From NCBI GenBank assembly GCA_028622995.1, contig JAJQJQ010000016.1, positions 806,001-870,000 of the forward strand: a stretch of DNA of 64,000 nt, written 5' to 3'. Position numbers and translations under genes: made by a program. Shown in pieces: positions 38,301 through 49,923 of this stretch. The notes below the pieces were generated by a model. The model saw only the letters and a list, made by a program, of their open reading frames with translations. It did no database searches and was not told the DNA's origin. How positions within the stretch are numbered: position 1 is the stretch's first letter; every line of letters begins with the position of its first letter. The DNA comes from Panagrolaimus kolymaensis (taxonomy: Eukaryota > Nematoda > Chromadorea > Rhabditida > Panagrolaimidae).

Positions 38301-39596
38301 AGGAAAAAAACGCGCGCAAGTAAAAGCTCACAGTTGTGCCGCTTTCGCGTCCCCTTTCTCTCTTTTACTTCCAATCAGTAGGTATTGCCGCCGCAATTTT
38401 TGAGTGTGTGTTGTTGCGTTCTTGCATTTTTTCTTCAAAATTTTGCCATAAGTTAGTATGGATGGATTTATATCCCTCTTTATGTTGAGCTATGTATGTA
38501 TGTTTGTTTATTTCATCTTCATCCCTCTTGGATCATTTTCTCTCTTACGACGAGATGGATAACTTTTGGATTGCAATCAACCACTTTTTTGTGAGGAAGC
38601 TAGCTATGACGACGACGAAGTAATTGAGAAAAATGATACATCCACATTCATCCATCTATCATCATCTTTGACACTTTTGGTGTTCCTTTAGTTTTTCTCC
38701 AACTTCATCAATACAAAATCCCAAAAAGTCTAAACAACTTTTCGCGCCTAAAATTTTGAGCCAAATCATTTCAATCATTTTTATTTTCATTCTTATATGT
38801 TCCAATTTTTTGTGTCCTTTTTCACGCTCTTTTTTCATTAATCAATTTTGCCTGACAACGACACTCGGCGTTCCTTTGCATTTCTTCCTCTTCTATTCAC
38901 TACCACCACCACCCCATCGTCGTCAGTGTGTTATCAGACTTTTTTTCTCCACATTTTCTTCTCGATGATATTGCTTCATATATTTTTTTTCCGGAGAGTA
39001 AAAATGAAGCAGTTTTTTTGTTGTGCATTTTTATTTTTTACATTGTTTCTGTTTACTTTTTACGTTTACAATCCATTTATTTTTCTCGCGCTTAAATTAA
39101 AAACAAAAGAAAATCGTTACAAAAAAATCTGATTGAATTTGGAAATTAAAAATTTTTTTAGGCTTTTTTGATTGGAGCCAAATTTGGCGCTTATTTTTTG
39201 TTCGTGTTTTTGTGAAGTTTTTTTGTTGGTTGCATCAAAGTGCGCGTGTTGTTTCTTCGTTTTTTTGTTCAATCAAAAATACATTGTTTGGAAGCAATTA
39301 CACCGCTTTCCTTCTTTTTTTGTTATATTTTTTTTCGTTTTTGCCATTTTTTAAGATTCAATACCTTTTCCTAATTTTCCATTGTTTTTTAGGCTGCATT
39401 TTTAATAATATTTTTTTGGAAGAAAAACATCCAAACTCTTGCCAAATTACATTTATTTATCATTTTTTAAAATTCATTTTATTATTTCTTCTCCCTGCAA
39501 ATATTTTATTTTTGCTGATGTTGATTCCATTGAAGAGGATATTGTAAAACCTAATTATTATCAATTTATTTGATCATCAGTTTTAATCAAGCAGCC
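29366..39596. other. 10-kb gene-poor region upstream of pop-1
   Basis: RtcB reads away from this region and pop-1 reads out of it. It is AT-rich and full of T and A runs. The open frames in it (for example 32343-32591, 32703-32969, 34520-34864, 36322-36606, 36721-37047 and 38848-39132) are Phe/Ser/Lys/Leu-rich and have no recognisable domain, homogeneous composition or splice continuity. GC-richer patches occur near 32715-32900, 33000-33200, 37480-37560 and 38120-38400. A TCATCAG acceptor at about 39574-39580, 16 bases before the pop-1 ATG, leaves room for an upstream untranslated exon here, so part of the region may be a first intron. A hairpin at 37487-37539 is listed separately. Confidence 0.5.
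37487..37539 (-). ncRNA. candidate RNA hairpin in the pop-1 upstream region
   Basis: A roughly 24-base imperfect inverted repeat (GAGCGATGGCAATGAATGG... against ...ATGACTGCCATCACTC) surrounds a GCGCA loop in a GC-richer patch. Two of the plus-strand mismatches (C opposite A) become G-U wobbles if the minus strand is transcribed, so an RNA hairpin is more stable from that strand. It is shorter than typical miRNA precursors, and no expression evidence exists here. Confidence 0.25.
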
Positions 39597-42399
39597 ATGT
39601 CTGATAGCGGCGATGATGGAGCTGATGAAGTGAAAGTATTTCGTAAGAATGATGTTGATGATGCAGATACTTTACAATCTACCGTACAATTACATGAAGA
39701 TAAGCAAGATGTGGCATTTGAAGCTGAAATGGAAACTCAACCACCTCTTAATGGTTAATACCTTTTTATGATAACATTTTTTAACGATACAGTAATTTTT
39801 AAGGACAAAAACCAACTTTGCCATTTGCTTTTGCCGGTCTTCCACCCGTTTCACCAGTTGTTCCATGGATGGTAAGTACCTTATCACACTCTTCATTTTT
39901 TTCTTCACATTTTCTTTCTTTTTTTTTTTGCCCTCCTCCGCCGTACTCAAACACAAATAATAGTATAGTTCATCATTGTCAATTTTTTAGTCTCCATATG
40001 CTTCACCAGCATATTTTGCTGCTGCGGCAGTTATGTCACCCCAATATCAAATGTATAGCGCATTAATGCAAAATACAATGCGACAACTTGCCAATTTTAA
40101 TCAACAACAACAAATGCCTAATCCATTTTTGGATAATAAACCCACAACTAGCGCAGCTTCATCAAATGGTTTTAATTCTGGTGTTGGCCGTGGTGGTGCA
40201 GGAGGTCCAATAATTACACCAAAACGAAAAAAGGTTGATCGTGAAAGTAAAAAAGATTCACATATTAAAAAACCATTAAATGCTTTTATGTGGTTTATGA
40301 AAGGTATATCGGAACTTTAATCTTTAAAAAATTGAAATTAAATTCTTTTTTTATTTAGAAAATAGGCAAAAAGTTTTAAATGTTGATGGAAATGCTTCAA
40401 AACAATCTGCAGAACTTAATACAATATTGGGAAAAATGTGGCATGATTTAGCTAAAGATGAACAACAAAAATATTATGAAAAAGCAAAAGAAGAACGTGA
40501 AAACCATCAAAAATTGTATCCAAATTGGAGTGCAAGAGAAAATTATGCTGTAAATAAAAAGAAGAGAAAGAAGAGAGAACGTTCAGTTGGTGAGTTGCGA
40601 ATTTTCTAAATTTTAAATTGATAAAATATCGTCTTCAATAATAATGATGATACATGGCATAGCTAGTATCGAGAGAAAATAAAAAAATTAATTTTTATTG
40701 TTCGCATATTTTAGTCAAAATTTTTTTTGCTCTAACTTTAATATACAGTATCATTTAATTTACGGATTTCTTTTTTTTTTTGCATGTCATGTTAATTTCA
40801 AAACATTTTCGTAGCTTTTAGCAGCATTTTTCTTGGGATTCCTCTTATTGCCACTTATGTTAAGTTAGTTAGTAGTTAAAAAGTTAAGTTGTTATGGCTC
40901 GTTAGAGCTGTAACAGCTTTCCTTTCTTTGTTCATTACCGAATGTTAATTTAATTTTGACTTACTTATGCAGAAACGAGCTTTCATCTTTTGATATATTT
41001 TTTCTTCAAGACCTCGTTTTTTGTTGACGTCTTCGTTATACTTTGTTGTTCAAAAACAAAAAAGCATCTAAAAAAACTACTACTAATTAGACACTGTCAC
41101 CACACAGAGCTTGTTGCTTCAAACAAAGTGTCAAATTGCTTTGTTCTTCTTCAATTTGCCAATTCCGTATGTATGTGAAGAAAAAGAAGCTTCAAAAAGA
41201 GCGAAAAAAACAAAATTTATGCTTTTCCTATCATTTTTTCTATAAAAAGTAAAAAAATTAGTTGTCTAAAATTTTCATTTTTTTTAAAGAACACACTGTG
41301 TCAGTTTAGGGGAAAAGCTTTAAAAAAATGGAAAAGCGATGCTACCCTCTCAAGTGGCGCCAACACACTTGAAAATTTCTTCTTCTTCATTATTTTTTCC
41401 GATAACAAAGTCGAACCCTAAAGCTTTTTTTGCGCAACATATACATGAACATTAGCAAGCAACAAAAGTGGTGGTAGTGGAATCAATGACGAGACGACGA
41501 CTCTCAATTTCAAGTATCAAAAGCGACCCTCGTTTTTTGTTGCTTTAATTTTTTAAGCAAAAAAAGAAAAAGAAATGCAGCGATCACATGTAAATAAACA
41601 ATGACAGTAGTTATTGAGGCGCAATAAAAATAAGGATCGGTAAAAAAATAAAAAAGACGACAGCTTGAAGTATCTGCTGCTTCTCGCTCAATTTATCTCT
41701 ACCGCAAATTAGCCGACAACAAAAGAAGGGAATTTTAATGATGATGATATCCTCATCCCTTGCTACTTGAAATGGTACTTGGCGCTTTTCTTTATTTTAC
41801 TCATTTAGAAAAAATCTTTTTTTCTACAAAAAAAAAAGTTACAAAAAATGAAAGAAAAAAAGATTTAAAAAACCAAGGGACGATTACTCAATTTTTAAAC
41901 CTTTTCAGAAAACTTAGAATCCAAAAAATGTCGAGCTCGCTTTGGTGTTAATAATCAAGATCAATGGTGTAAACATTGTAAAAGAAAGAAGCGATGCCTT
42001 CTTGTACGAGATTCTGAATCTCCTCATAATGGTGGTTCATCTTCAACTCAAACAAATCCCACAACCCCGCATATGCTTGGATCGCCATCCTCTGCTTTTG
42101 GCTCAATAAGTCGGCCATCATCTACGATGAGTTCGGAAGAGGAGGATATAAAAGATGTAAAACTCGTGAAACCCTTACCCATGACGCCTCATTCCAATGG
42201 AATGATGCCACCAAATATGATGAATTTTGCTGCAGCCATGTCGCCATCATTTCCAATGTTTAATTTCTCCATGCATGCTTTTGGAGCAGCAGCCCCATCG
42301 GGTGCATTTCCTCAAATGATGCAAGGTGGTGGAGGCCCATTTAGAGTTGTTACAAGTTCACCACAAGTTAACACACCAACTTTGCAATCGCTCAATTAA
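39597..42399 (+). CDS. pop-1: POP-1, TCF/LEF transcription factor
   Basis: Five exons (39597-39753, 39804-39871, 39991-40303, 40359-40589, 41909-42399) encode 419 residues. The acidic N-terminus (MSDSGDDGADEVKVFRKNDV) corresponds to the beta-catenin-binding region. A Gln/Ala/Pro-rich linker leads to the HMG box at about residues 164-235: HIKKPLNAFMWFMKENRQKV, LGKMWHDLAKDEQQKYYEKA and LYPNWSARENYAVNKKKRKK with its basic tail. Exon 5 adds a C-clamp, KKCRARFGVNNQDQWCKHCK followed by RKKRC, with four Cys; this second DNA-binding module recognises helper sites. The C-terminal 120 residues are Met/Pro/Gly-rich. As the nuclear end of the Wnt pathway it partners SYS-1/beta-catenin and acts in asymmetric divisions. 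A 1,319-base intron separates the HMG box from the C-clamp. Confidence 0.95.
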
Positions 42400-45075
42400 A
42401 AACAAAAATTGATCAAAATTATCCTCATCAACCTCTTTCCCTCTCATAATTTAAAAAATAAATAAATACACACACAACCAAATACGGTTATTTTCATATT
42501 TCTTTGATTCTTTTTATTTTTTTGTCGTTAGTTTAGTAGGTCTTAAAAATTCACACATAAAGTCGCTTTACTCGTGTATTTTTTATTTTCTTTTTTAGAA
42601 TGGATCTGATAGTAGTTAAAATTTAATGATCTAAGAAAGGCTTAAAACAAAAATTGATTTGAAGTAAAAATTATAAAACCTCATATTTTACTTCAAAAAT
42701 TCAAGTCACTTTTATTTATTTGATCAAAAAACTTTTTCATCATTCAGTTCCAAGTTAACCACATTTAAAGGGAGTGTCTCAGGCGATGGCAGGAATCCTT
42801 ACGCCGGCTCCCTTTGTTTTTTGCTTACGAAACATTTCGAAACGTTTTTCGTGGAAGGAACTTTTTTTGCAAATAGCTACAAAAGGCTTCAAACTTTTTG
42901 AAGCACTTTGGAAGGCTTTGAGACAGTGAAAAAACTTTCGGGCTAGGAACACCAGGCGTAAGGAATCCTGCCATCGCCTGAGACACTCCCTTTAAGTTTA
43001 GATTTTGTGTTTTGTCATTTATTCAGGGTTGTATTTGTTTTTTTTAATTTTATTAAAATAATATACACTTTCATTTGTTTACCAAAAAAATACATTAAAG
43101 CGTTTTTTATTTTCAAATGTTTAGAATCACTTTTGTTTTAGTTTCTTTTATTATTTGTTTATAATTTGGTGTATCTATTTTAAAAAATCTTCTAACGTGC
43201 TAACCCGCATTTTTTGCGAGTTTTTTTAAAACTTATTTTAATAATTTTTGAACAAGAAATTTATCAGTCTACTGCAACAACAATTTTTCATCAAAAACGT
43301 TCCTTTTTATGCGCGTAAATTTGTGACTTTTATTTTTTACCATATTTTTCCTGACATTGTATCTTCCTTTTTTTCTCATTGTTTTCAAAATAAAGATTTT
43401 GACTTTAATAAAACTTAATTAAACAAAACTATCATTTAATTGGTTGATTTTATTTGCAAATACATATGCTACAATTTTTAATTTAAAAAATGCACGTCAT
43501 ATGCTCACATATTTCATTATGCGTATTAAACAAAAAAGAAAGAAATAGTAATTATTAAAACAACAAAAGTTATTTTTTGAATGTTTTAAACATGCAAATG
43601 AATAGCGTGAAAATTTTTTCCATTGAAAAAAAATCCAATGAATATGCCAAATTTTGAAACAATAGCACCAAACAATTAATTTAAATGCAGCTATTTTTTT
43701 TTTGTAAATATGTAAATAAATAAAAATTATTTTATCAAATTTAATTTTAAAGAAGTAATACAAAAAATTGTAACGATTGGAACAGGGAAAACTTTGTTAA
43801 TTACTTTTTGTTGAGAGGAAAAAAATAAAAGAAATTTTAATTTATTAAACATTTTTTCAAAAATTAAATTCAAATTGGTTATAAAACTAAACACAAGAAA
43901 GAAAATCGAATACTTTTTTTTTCTCCGAAACGTACACCAGTAGGTTCACGGGTCGGATATGGAACGTGTTGTGTTAAGGATTTGTAAGTTTTTTTCAGAT
44001 ACATAATTTAAAGAAAAAGAAATAACGATGCGTTAAAAACATATATCATAAGCTAAATTAAAGTAAATTAAAAATAATCTTTGATAAAAAAATTTTGTTT
44101 AAAAGCAGTAGTTATGTAATAAATAAAAAAATAGAACCGGAAGATGAAGGAATATAATAAAAAACATTTATATCTCAAAAGGGAGATTTTATTTTTAAAA
44201 AATCTTTGGAAATTAGTTTATAGTAGAATATGTGTATTTTTAAATGAATAGATAGACAAGTTTGGAATTTTTTCCCGAAAAAAAGCATATGATTTGTGCG
44301 AAAATTAAAAAAATATATATAATTTTAGGCAAGTATGACAATGTAAGAAAGGTGTGCATACTGTTGTTAATCTTGGCAAGAAGATGGTAGAGAAAAAAAA
44401 TGTATTAAATCACTAATACTGATGCTGCTGATCCCTTAAAATGGTATAATGGAATGTACAGTGTGACTAAGCCAAGAATCATTGCACAAAAAATAGATTT
44501 TTCTTTGATAACATTTGGCGCCATTGATAAAGAGAGAAGAAGACAGGAGCGCCATTTCCGGTAAATGAGAAAAGTAAACTTTGAAGAAAAAATTCTCTTG
44601 CAAAAACAAACAACGATTTTAAAAATAAAACCTCGTAACAAAACAAAAAAAGAAAAAATGAAAAGATACAAGTGATAGAAGATTAAGATGATGAAGAAAA
44701 AGGAAAGAAAAAAAATAGTCAAGCCCGAAAATTTTAAAAGAAGGTTTGGCACCCATGTTTTTTGTTTTTGAAGGATATATGTGTATAATAATTTTAAAAA
44801 AGAAAGAAAAAAATGATAGATATTATTTTAAGAAGCAAAAATAAAAAGCGAACAGGAAAAGGGAGCAACTAAAAAATACTGATGAGGGGAAAATGAATAA
44901 ATACTATTGAAATAAAAAGATTTGACTAGTGTTACATTTTTTAAATGAGGCCAAAAAAAGTGTTGAATAAAGCAAATATAAAAAGATAATTGAAACAAAA
45001 ATTTAGGATACATCAGCGGTACTAAAAATTATTTTCTATTATGAAAAAAAGTAATAATGCCATAATTAAATTATT
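42400..45075. other. intergenic between convergent pop-1 and LARP genes
   Basis: AT-rich 2.7-kb gap. It contains an AATAAA-rich pop-1 3' end near 42460, a TTAA-flanked inverted-repeat element (42769-42991) and a GC-rich island near 43926-43985. Open frames at 43497-43763, 44405-44752 and 44828-45013 (all -) are Phe/Leu/Ile-rich and look spurious. Confidence 0.45.
42769..42991. mobile_element. TTAA-flanked MITE with about 40-bp terminal inverted repeats (copy A)
   Basis: The 223-base element starts AGGGAGTGTCTCAGGCGATG and ends in the inverse complement of that sequence. The two ends match over about 40 bases with a single substitution. TTAA sits immediately outside both ends (42765-42768 and 42992-42995), the target duplication expected of piggyBac-type transposition. 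The interior has a small hairpin (CTTCAAACTTTTTGAAG) and no open frame. It lies about 370 bases downstream of the pop-1 stop. Confidence 0.8.
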
Positions 45076-48000
45076 TTACCTTGATGACGATGAAACATGA
45101 TTACTACTATTTTCAGGTTTTCTAAGAGTTTGTGCATAACTTTTTTTAACATCATTCTTTTTCCCTGCCACAACAGCGCTGAATTTAGCTTTTTCTTTTT
45201 CTTTTGCTTTAATATTTTTTTCAACCAAAGATGGAAAATCTCCATCAATAAAATTATATTCAGATGATTCTGAATTATCTTTTTTTCGTGAAGATGTGGT
45301 TGAAGCTGTATCAGAATGAAGAGCAACACTTGAAGGCACAATTACCAATGACGGAAATTGTTGATTGGATGATTCATGTGTTGTTGTGGTAGTTGCGATG
45401 ATTAGTGGCTCTGAATTTGAAATGGATCTCGGCCTTTCAATTTCTTTTGGTTCAGAATGATCGGGAGCATAACTGGTTGTTTGAATTTGTGGTGGATTAT
45501 TATAATTATATGTTGGTTTTGAAAAGGATTTTCTCTCATTTGGAGGATATCTTGGCCTTTCATATCTTTGATTGCTGTTGCTATAATTTGATGTTGATCG
45601 ATCATAATAATAACTACTATTGTTGCTGATAGTATTAGTATAACTTCGATCGGTATTCCTTTCTCTAGGTTTATAATATTCTCCACTTTTTCCACTTCGG
45701 TCACTTTTAGAATCATAACTTCTTTTTGATGAATCTCCTCCTCGATATGGAGTATTTGGACGTCGCTCACTTTTATTATTATCAAAAGCTGAACGTTCCC
45801 CACTGCTATAACCATTTGATGATCGATCATAATAATTATTACTATAGTCTTTGTTGTTAGTTCGATCCGAATAATTCTTGTTTGTGGTTGGATTGAGTCG
45901 ATAACCATCATGATATTGTTGATGCTGATGTTGCTGAGAATGCTGAATCGGTTGCTGTCGTGGGGGTGGTTGTTGGTGAGGTCGATTTTGCTGCTGCATG
46001 TGTGGAGTTTGTTCATGTTGAACTGGCTTTTGTTGTGGAGTTTGTTGTTGTTGAACTTGTTGTTGCTGTTGCATTTTAGCTTCTTTTTCTTGTTTTCTAG
46101 CAGCTCGTTGGATATCTAACGCCACTTCAATATCAGAAGATTCTTGGCTTACAAATCGATGCAAAACTGGTGCTCGTTTAATGAAAGGCATATCCGTGAC
46201 TCTTTGACCTCCATTCATTGATGGAATGGGTGCAAGGCCATCCATAATTTGTTGCCATTGTTGTCTCTGAACTTCCTTTTCTCTTTTCTTCGTTTCGTTG
46301 GCTTCTGCTGCAGCCGACAGCAATGATTCCACAATCTCAGTTGATGGTGGACCTAATATACTTTTACCAGCTGTATTGGTCGTGGCTGTTGCAACGCTAA
46401 CTTTTGGCGATTTTTTGGTTTCATTTGAAGGCACTTTTATTGTTTCATTTTCATCTTTCATTACGGGAGGTTCGGAATCTTTTGGTTGAAAAATAGCGCG
46501 TATTGAATAACCAAATGGACCCATAAGTTGATAAAGACTTAATTCAGTTTCTGAATTAACGCGAGTTGGATTTGGATTTAATATAAATGCTGCAGTTGCA
46601 GGAAACCCCGTAATATAACCATTTAAAGTTGCGACAGTTGTAACTCCATTGCCAAATCCATGAAAAGTTTCACTTTTAGCAGGGGAAAATCTTCCATGAT
46701 CACCTCCACCACCACCGCCATGATGTTCAGGCAATGGAGCTGATCCAGTTTTTATTCTAACACAAATTTGCTTTCCATTAAAAGATTTACGTAAATTTTG
46801 TAAATGTAGAAATGCAAGTTGGGTTGCTTCTTCAGTTTCAAATGTGACATACCAAGAATTATTGAGGCCATAGCTCAAACTTGTATATGGTGGACAACCA
46901 ATGAACATAGCCTTAACTTCTCTTTCATCAGTAAATTCAGGGATTTCACGAAGAAGAAGAGTGCAACGACGATGAGCGGCTCTCACCTTTGTATTGGTTT
47001 CGTCAACTTGAAGATTTGTCGATTCTGCAAAGGAGTTTATTAATTGTAGACTTTTTTCCGGAATTAAAGAAAGATGAAAAGGTAACGCTTATATCAAAAG
47101 GAAAATTACAATTAAAAGTTTCGATTGGAGAAACGTTTTATAGTTTCGAATTCTTTAGATATTGCTGGAAATGTAAACCATACCTTTTAAAACTGATATT
47201 ATTAAAACATGATCAGAGGTTAATTGACTGATTTTGGGAAAGCTGGCAACAACATTAATTGGAACATATTGATCGGTATCCATTTGAGATCGAAGATATC
47301 GATCTTGATTTAAATTTTCTCTAAATCATAAAATTATGATTGTTTTTTTTTTTTGCATTTTTGTTTTTAATCGTACCTGCTAAAATAATATTCTAATTGC
47401 GTCATCAATTTAGCTCTCAATTGTTCTTTAGACAATTCTGCTGCAGCTGAATCAAGCGTAGCAACGTCTGATTTAATGCTTGAAGGTAATTTCCCATCTT
47501 CACCTATCGAGAGTAATTGTTGCTCACATTCTGGCGTAAACCACCATGGTGTTGGAATAATTCCAGTATCCAATCTTTGACTAGGATTTTTAGATACATT
47601 TCTTGCTGCAGGTCCAACATCTCCCGAACCAACCTGTAAGTTAGCCATCTATATTTTTTTAAAGTATGTACATGTAACATTTTTTTTTGTTTGACGTGTT
47701 TTTGTATCATCATTAAAAATATAAAAATTTTTAATGTGCTCACATTATTGCCATGGATGCGCATATTTTTTTCAAGCAGAAAAAAACGTTTTTTCTGTTT
47801 TAAAAACAGCAAGCATTCGCTGATAATTACTGCCGGCGGCAACAGCAACCGAGCATCTATCTCGAGCTATAAGCTTGCATTTCAGAGAGGCGCTCTTTCA
47901 GATGTCATTCCATTTTTTCAAAAATCCAAAAAGGGGAAATCGTCGAAATGCAATTAGGATAACGCAAAAAGAGTAGAGAATGTGTATGTTCATTATGCAG

Positions 48001-48247
48001 ACATTTTTCAAGCCGATTAGTGTTTTTTGTTTTTTAAACAAAAAGTCCAATTAGTGTCTTAACAAAAAATCTCTTTTTTTCTACCTCGAAAAATACAAAT
48101 TTTGCGTTTTAAATAAAAAAAATAAGCTTTTGTTTTTTTATTTTCTCAACTAAAATATCGAATACTTACCAATCTAAGAACCCAATTTCGTTCACCTATT
48201 TCACTGCAATGAAAGAAAGTTCCTTGAGTATTTTTAAATCCACGCAT
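45076..48247 (-). CDS. larp-5: La-related protein of the LARP4/5 family
   Basis: Four exons (48247-48170, 47648-47377, 47320-47184, 47024-45076) encode 811 residues. The La motif lies at about residues 97-175 ([60 protein letters not shown]) and the RRM-like domain follows ([50 protein letters not shown]), the LARP4/5 arrangement. The C-terminal 500 residues are disordered: a Gln/Pro/His-rich block, then a Tyr/Ser/Asn/Arg-rich block ([15 protein letters not shown]), then short charged motifs. LARP4-type proteins bind poly(A) and PABP and stabilise mRNA in the cytoplasm. Exon 2 begins exactly at an ATG in frame, so a shorter isoform lacking the first 26 residues is possible. An AG|GTAAAA at the stop could serve as a donor to an unseen exon. 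Confidence 0.93.
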
Positions 48248-48312
48248 TTTTGCGTAATATATGTATCTTTAAATAAATAAGAATAAATTAATGAAGGTAA
48301 TAATAATAATCA

Positions 48313-48421
48313 AATGACGCCACTGTAACTACTACGCTCAGAGACGGCAGCGCTCCTCATAAGGGGATGAACCTGACGAGCGCGCAGCCGCAGAGATCTT
48401 TCGGAATTGCGGCACGCCGTT
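48313..48421. promoter_or_regulatory. GC-rich island upstream of the LARP gene
   Basis: About 109 bases with far higher GC and CpG content than anything nearby (for example GACGAGCGCGCAGCCGCAGA), starting about 65 bases upstream of the LARP ATG. The position suits a core promoter or 5' UTR. A minus-strand frame is also open here without an ATG start. I recognise no known RNA in it. Confidence 0.3.
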
Positions 48422-49668
48422 ATTATAGTTTGGGGCTAAAATTAATGTATTTTAATTTTGTTAACAACATCAATAAAAAAGGAATAATTATTGAAAGAAA
48501 AATATTAGCGGAACAATAAAAAGTTATGAGAAAACGAAGAAAAAAATCACACGAAATAAACAAAAAGCAAAAAATGTACAAAAAATAGTGTGGGTTCAAG
48601 AAGAACACTTAAGGAATGTGAATCAACAAAATGCGTGTCTCTTTTTCAATTCTTTCTTTTTGTTGATGCTGCAAAATCAATTTATCCGACAAAAGCAAAC
48701 CACCATAAAAAGGTTGAACACCAATACCACGTGCAATGTGAATACGCAACCATCTGCCAGCCAGTCATCATTCGAAAAGGGCAAAGCGACGGGACAACTT
48801 CTCGCGCAACAACAAAAAAAATATATATGAAAAAAACTCTTTTCATCCTTTTTTTAATTCCTCTATGCGACTCGGAGCGATTTGTGAATCGGAGAAAAAG
48901 GAGAGAGAAAGAAAAAAAGATTGCAACCATTTATGCGCAAAACAAAAACGTGGATCATAATCGACCACAACATTTTTTTGTCGACAAAGGATGCTGCTCT
49001 TTCGGTAAAAACCCGAAGAACATCTGAGGATGGCGTAAAAAAAAACAAAGCGAAAAGATGAAGGAAGAAGAGGCAAATGAATGCTTAAGCCAAACAAGCC
49101 CGGTCGAGTCGATTCATTCATTCATTTTCCACGTTGAACCAACCACGAGCCTTTTTTGAGCCTTTTTCTTTTCGCGCGTGTTACATGCTGCTGCTCTTCA
49201 ATGATGGCGTCGTCGTCCTTTTTTACACACGGACTCACGCGAAAAAAAAAAAAAGAAAGAAGAAAGAATGGGACAAAACCATAGAATATCATTCGACTTT
49301 CTTTTGGAGCTCGCCACTGGCATTTCTTTTTTAGAAACCAGCAGCACCAACGACGTCAGTCAACAACGATGAAGCTTCTCGCTTGCTTTCTGCTTGCTGT
49401 TTTTTTCTCTTTCTAGTATGCGGGTTCCTTCCTTTTTTTCCATTTCCAATGCCTTGATGGGGGAAGAAGAAAAAGGCATGAAGAATATAATAAAAACAAT
49501 GACGGCATTGATAAAAACTAAACAAAAAAAATTTAGAGAGAGAAATTAAACCGGAAGGTCTTTCTTTCATCTTTCATTTTTGCATGAATACGGGATGATC
49601 ATCACAACGGCGAAGCAAATGATAACAAATAAAAAAACTCATCGCATTTTTAACGTTTCAATGTTTAA

Positions 49669-49923
49669 AGGGGCACTCCCACCTGACTCAAATTTGAGCT
49701 TACGACATGTTTACCTCCTAGCGCGAAAGTTCTTTGTCAAGTCCGTTTCGAAAGGTTTCGAAAAATTTACAAAGTCTTACATAGTTTTTTTCAAAGTTTT
49801 TCGAAATTTTTTTGAGTTTTCAAAATCTTTCGAAACCTTTCGAAACGGACTTGACAAAGGACTTTCGCGCTAGGAGGTAAAACATGTCGTAAGCTCAAAT
49901 TTGAGTCAGGTGGGAGTGCCCCT
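49669..49923. mobile_element. TTAA-flanked MITE with long terminal inverted repeats (copy B)
   Basis: The 255-base element starts AGGGGCACTCCCACCTGACT and ends in its inverse complement. The arms match over about 100 bases with few differences, so most of the element folds back on itself. TTAA is present immediately outside both ends (49665-49668 and 49924-49927). It shares the start AGGG and a subterminal motif (CTTTCG[C/G]GCTAGGA) with the element at 42769-42991, so the two are probably relatives using the same transposase. No open frame is inside. Confidence 0.82.

Noticed and set aside
32343..39547. Many open frames in the pop-1 upstream region
   Set aside because: All Phe/Ser/Lys/Leu-rich, no conserved motif, no donor/acceptor pairs linking them; typical of poly-T DNA.
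45910..46119. 69-codon Leu-rich plus-strand frame resembling a membrane protein
   Set aside because: Antisense of the Gln/His-rich LARP region; CAA/CAG repeats read as Leu on the other strand.
48588..49121. Overlapping frames of 80-145 codons on both strands
   Set aside because: No family recognised, Arg/Lys/Phe-rich, mutually overlapping; no splice or start context support.
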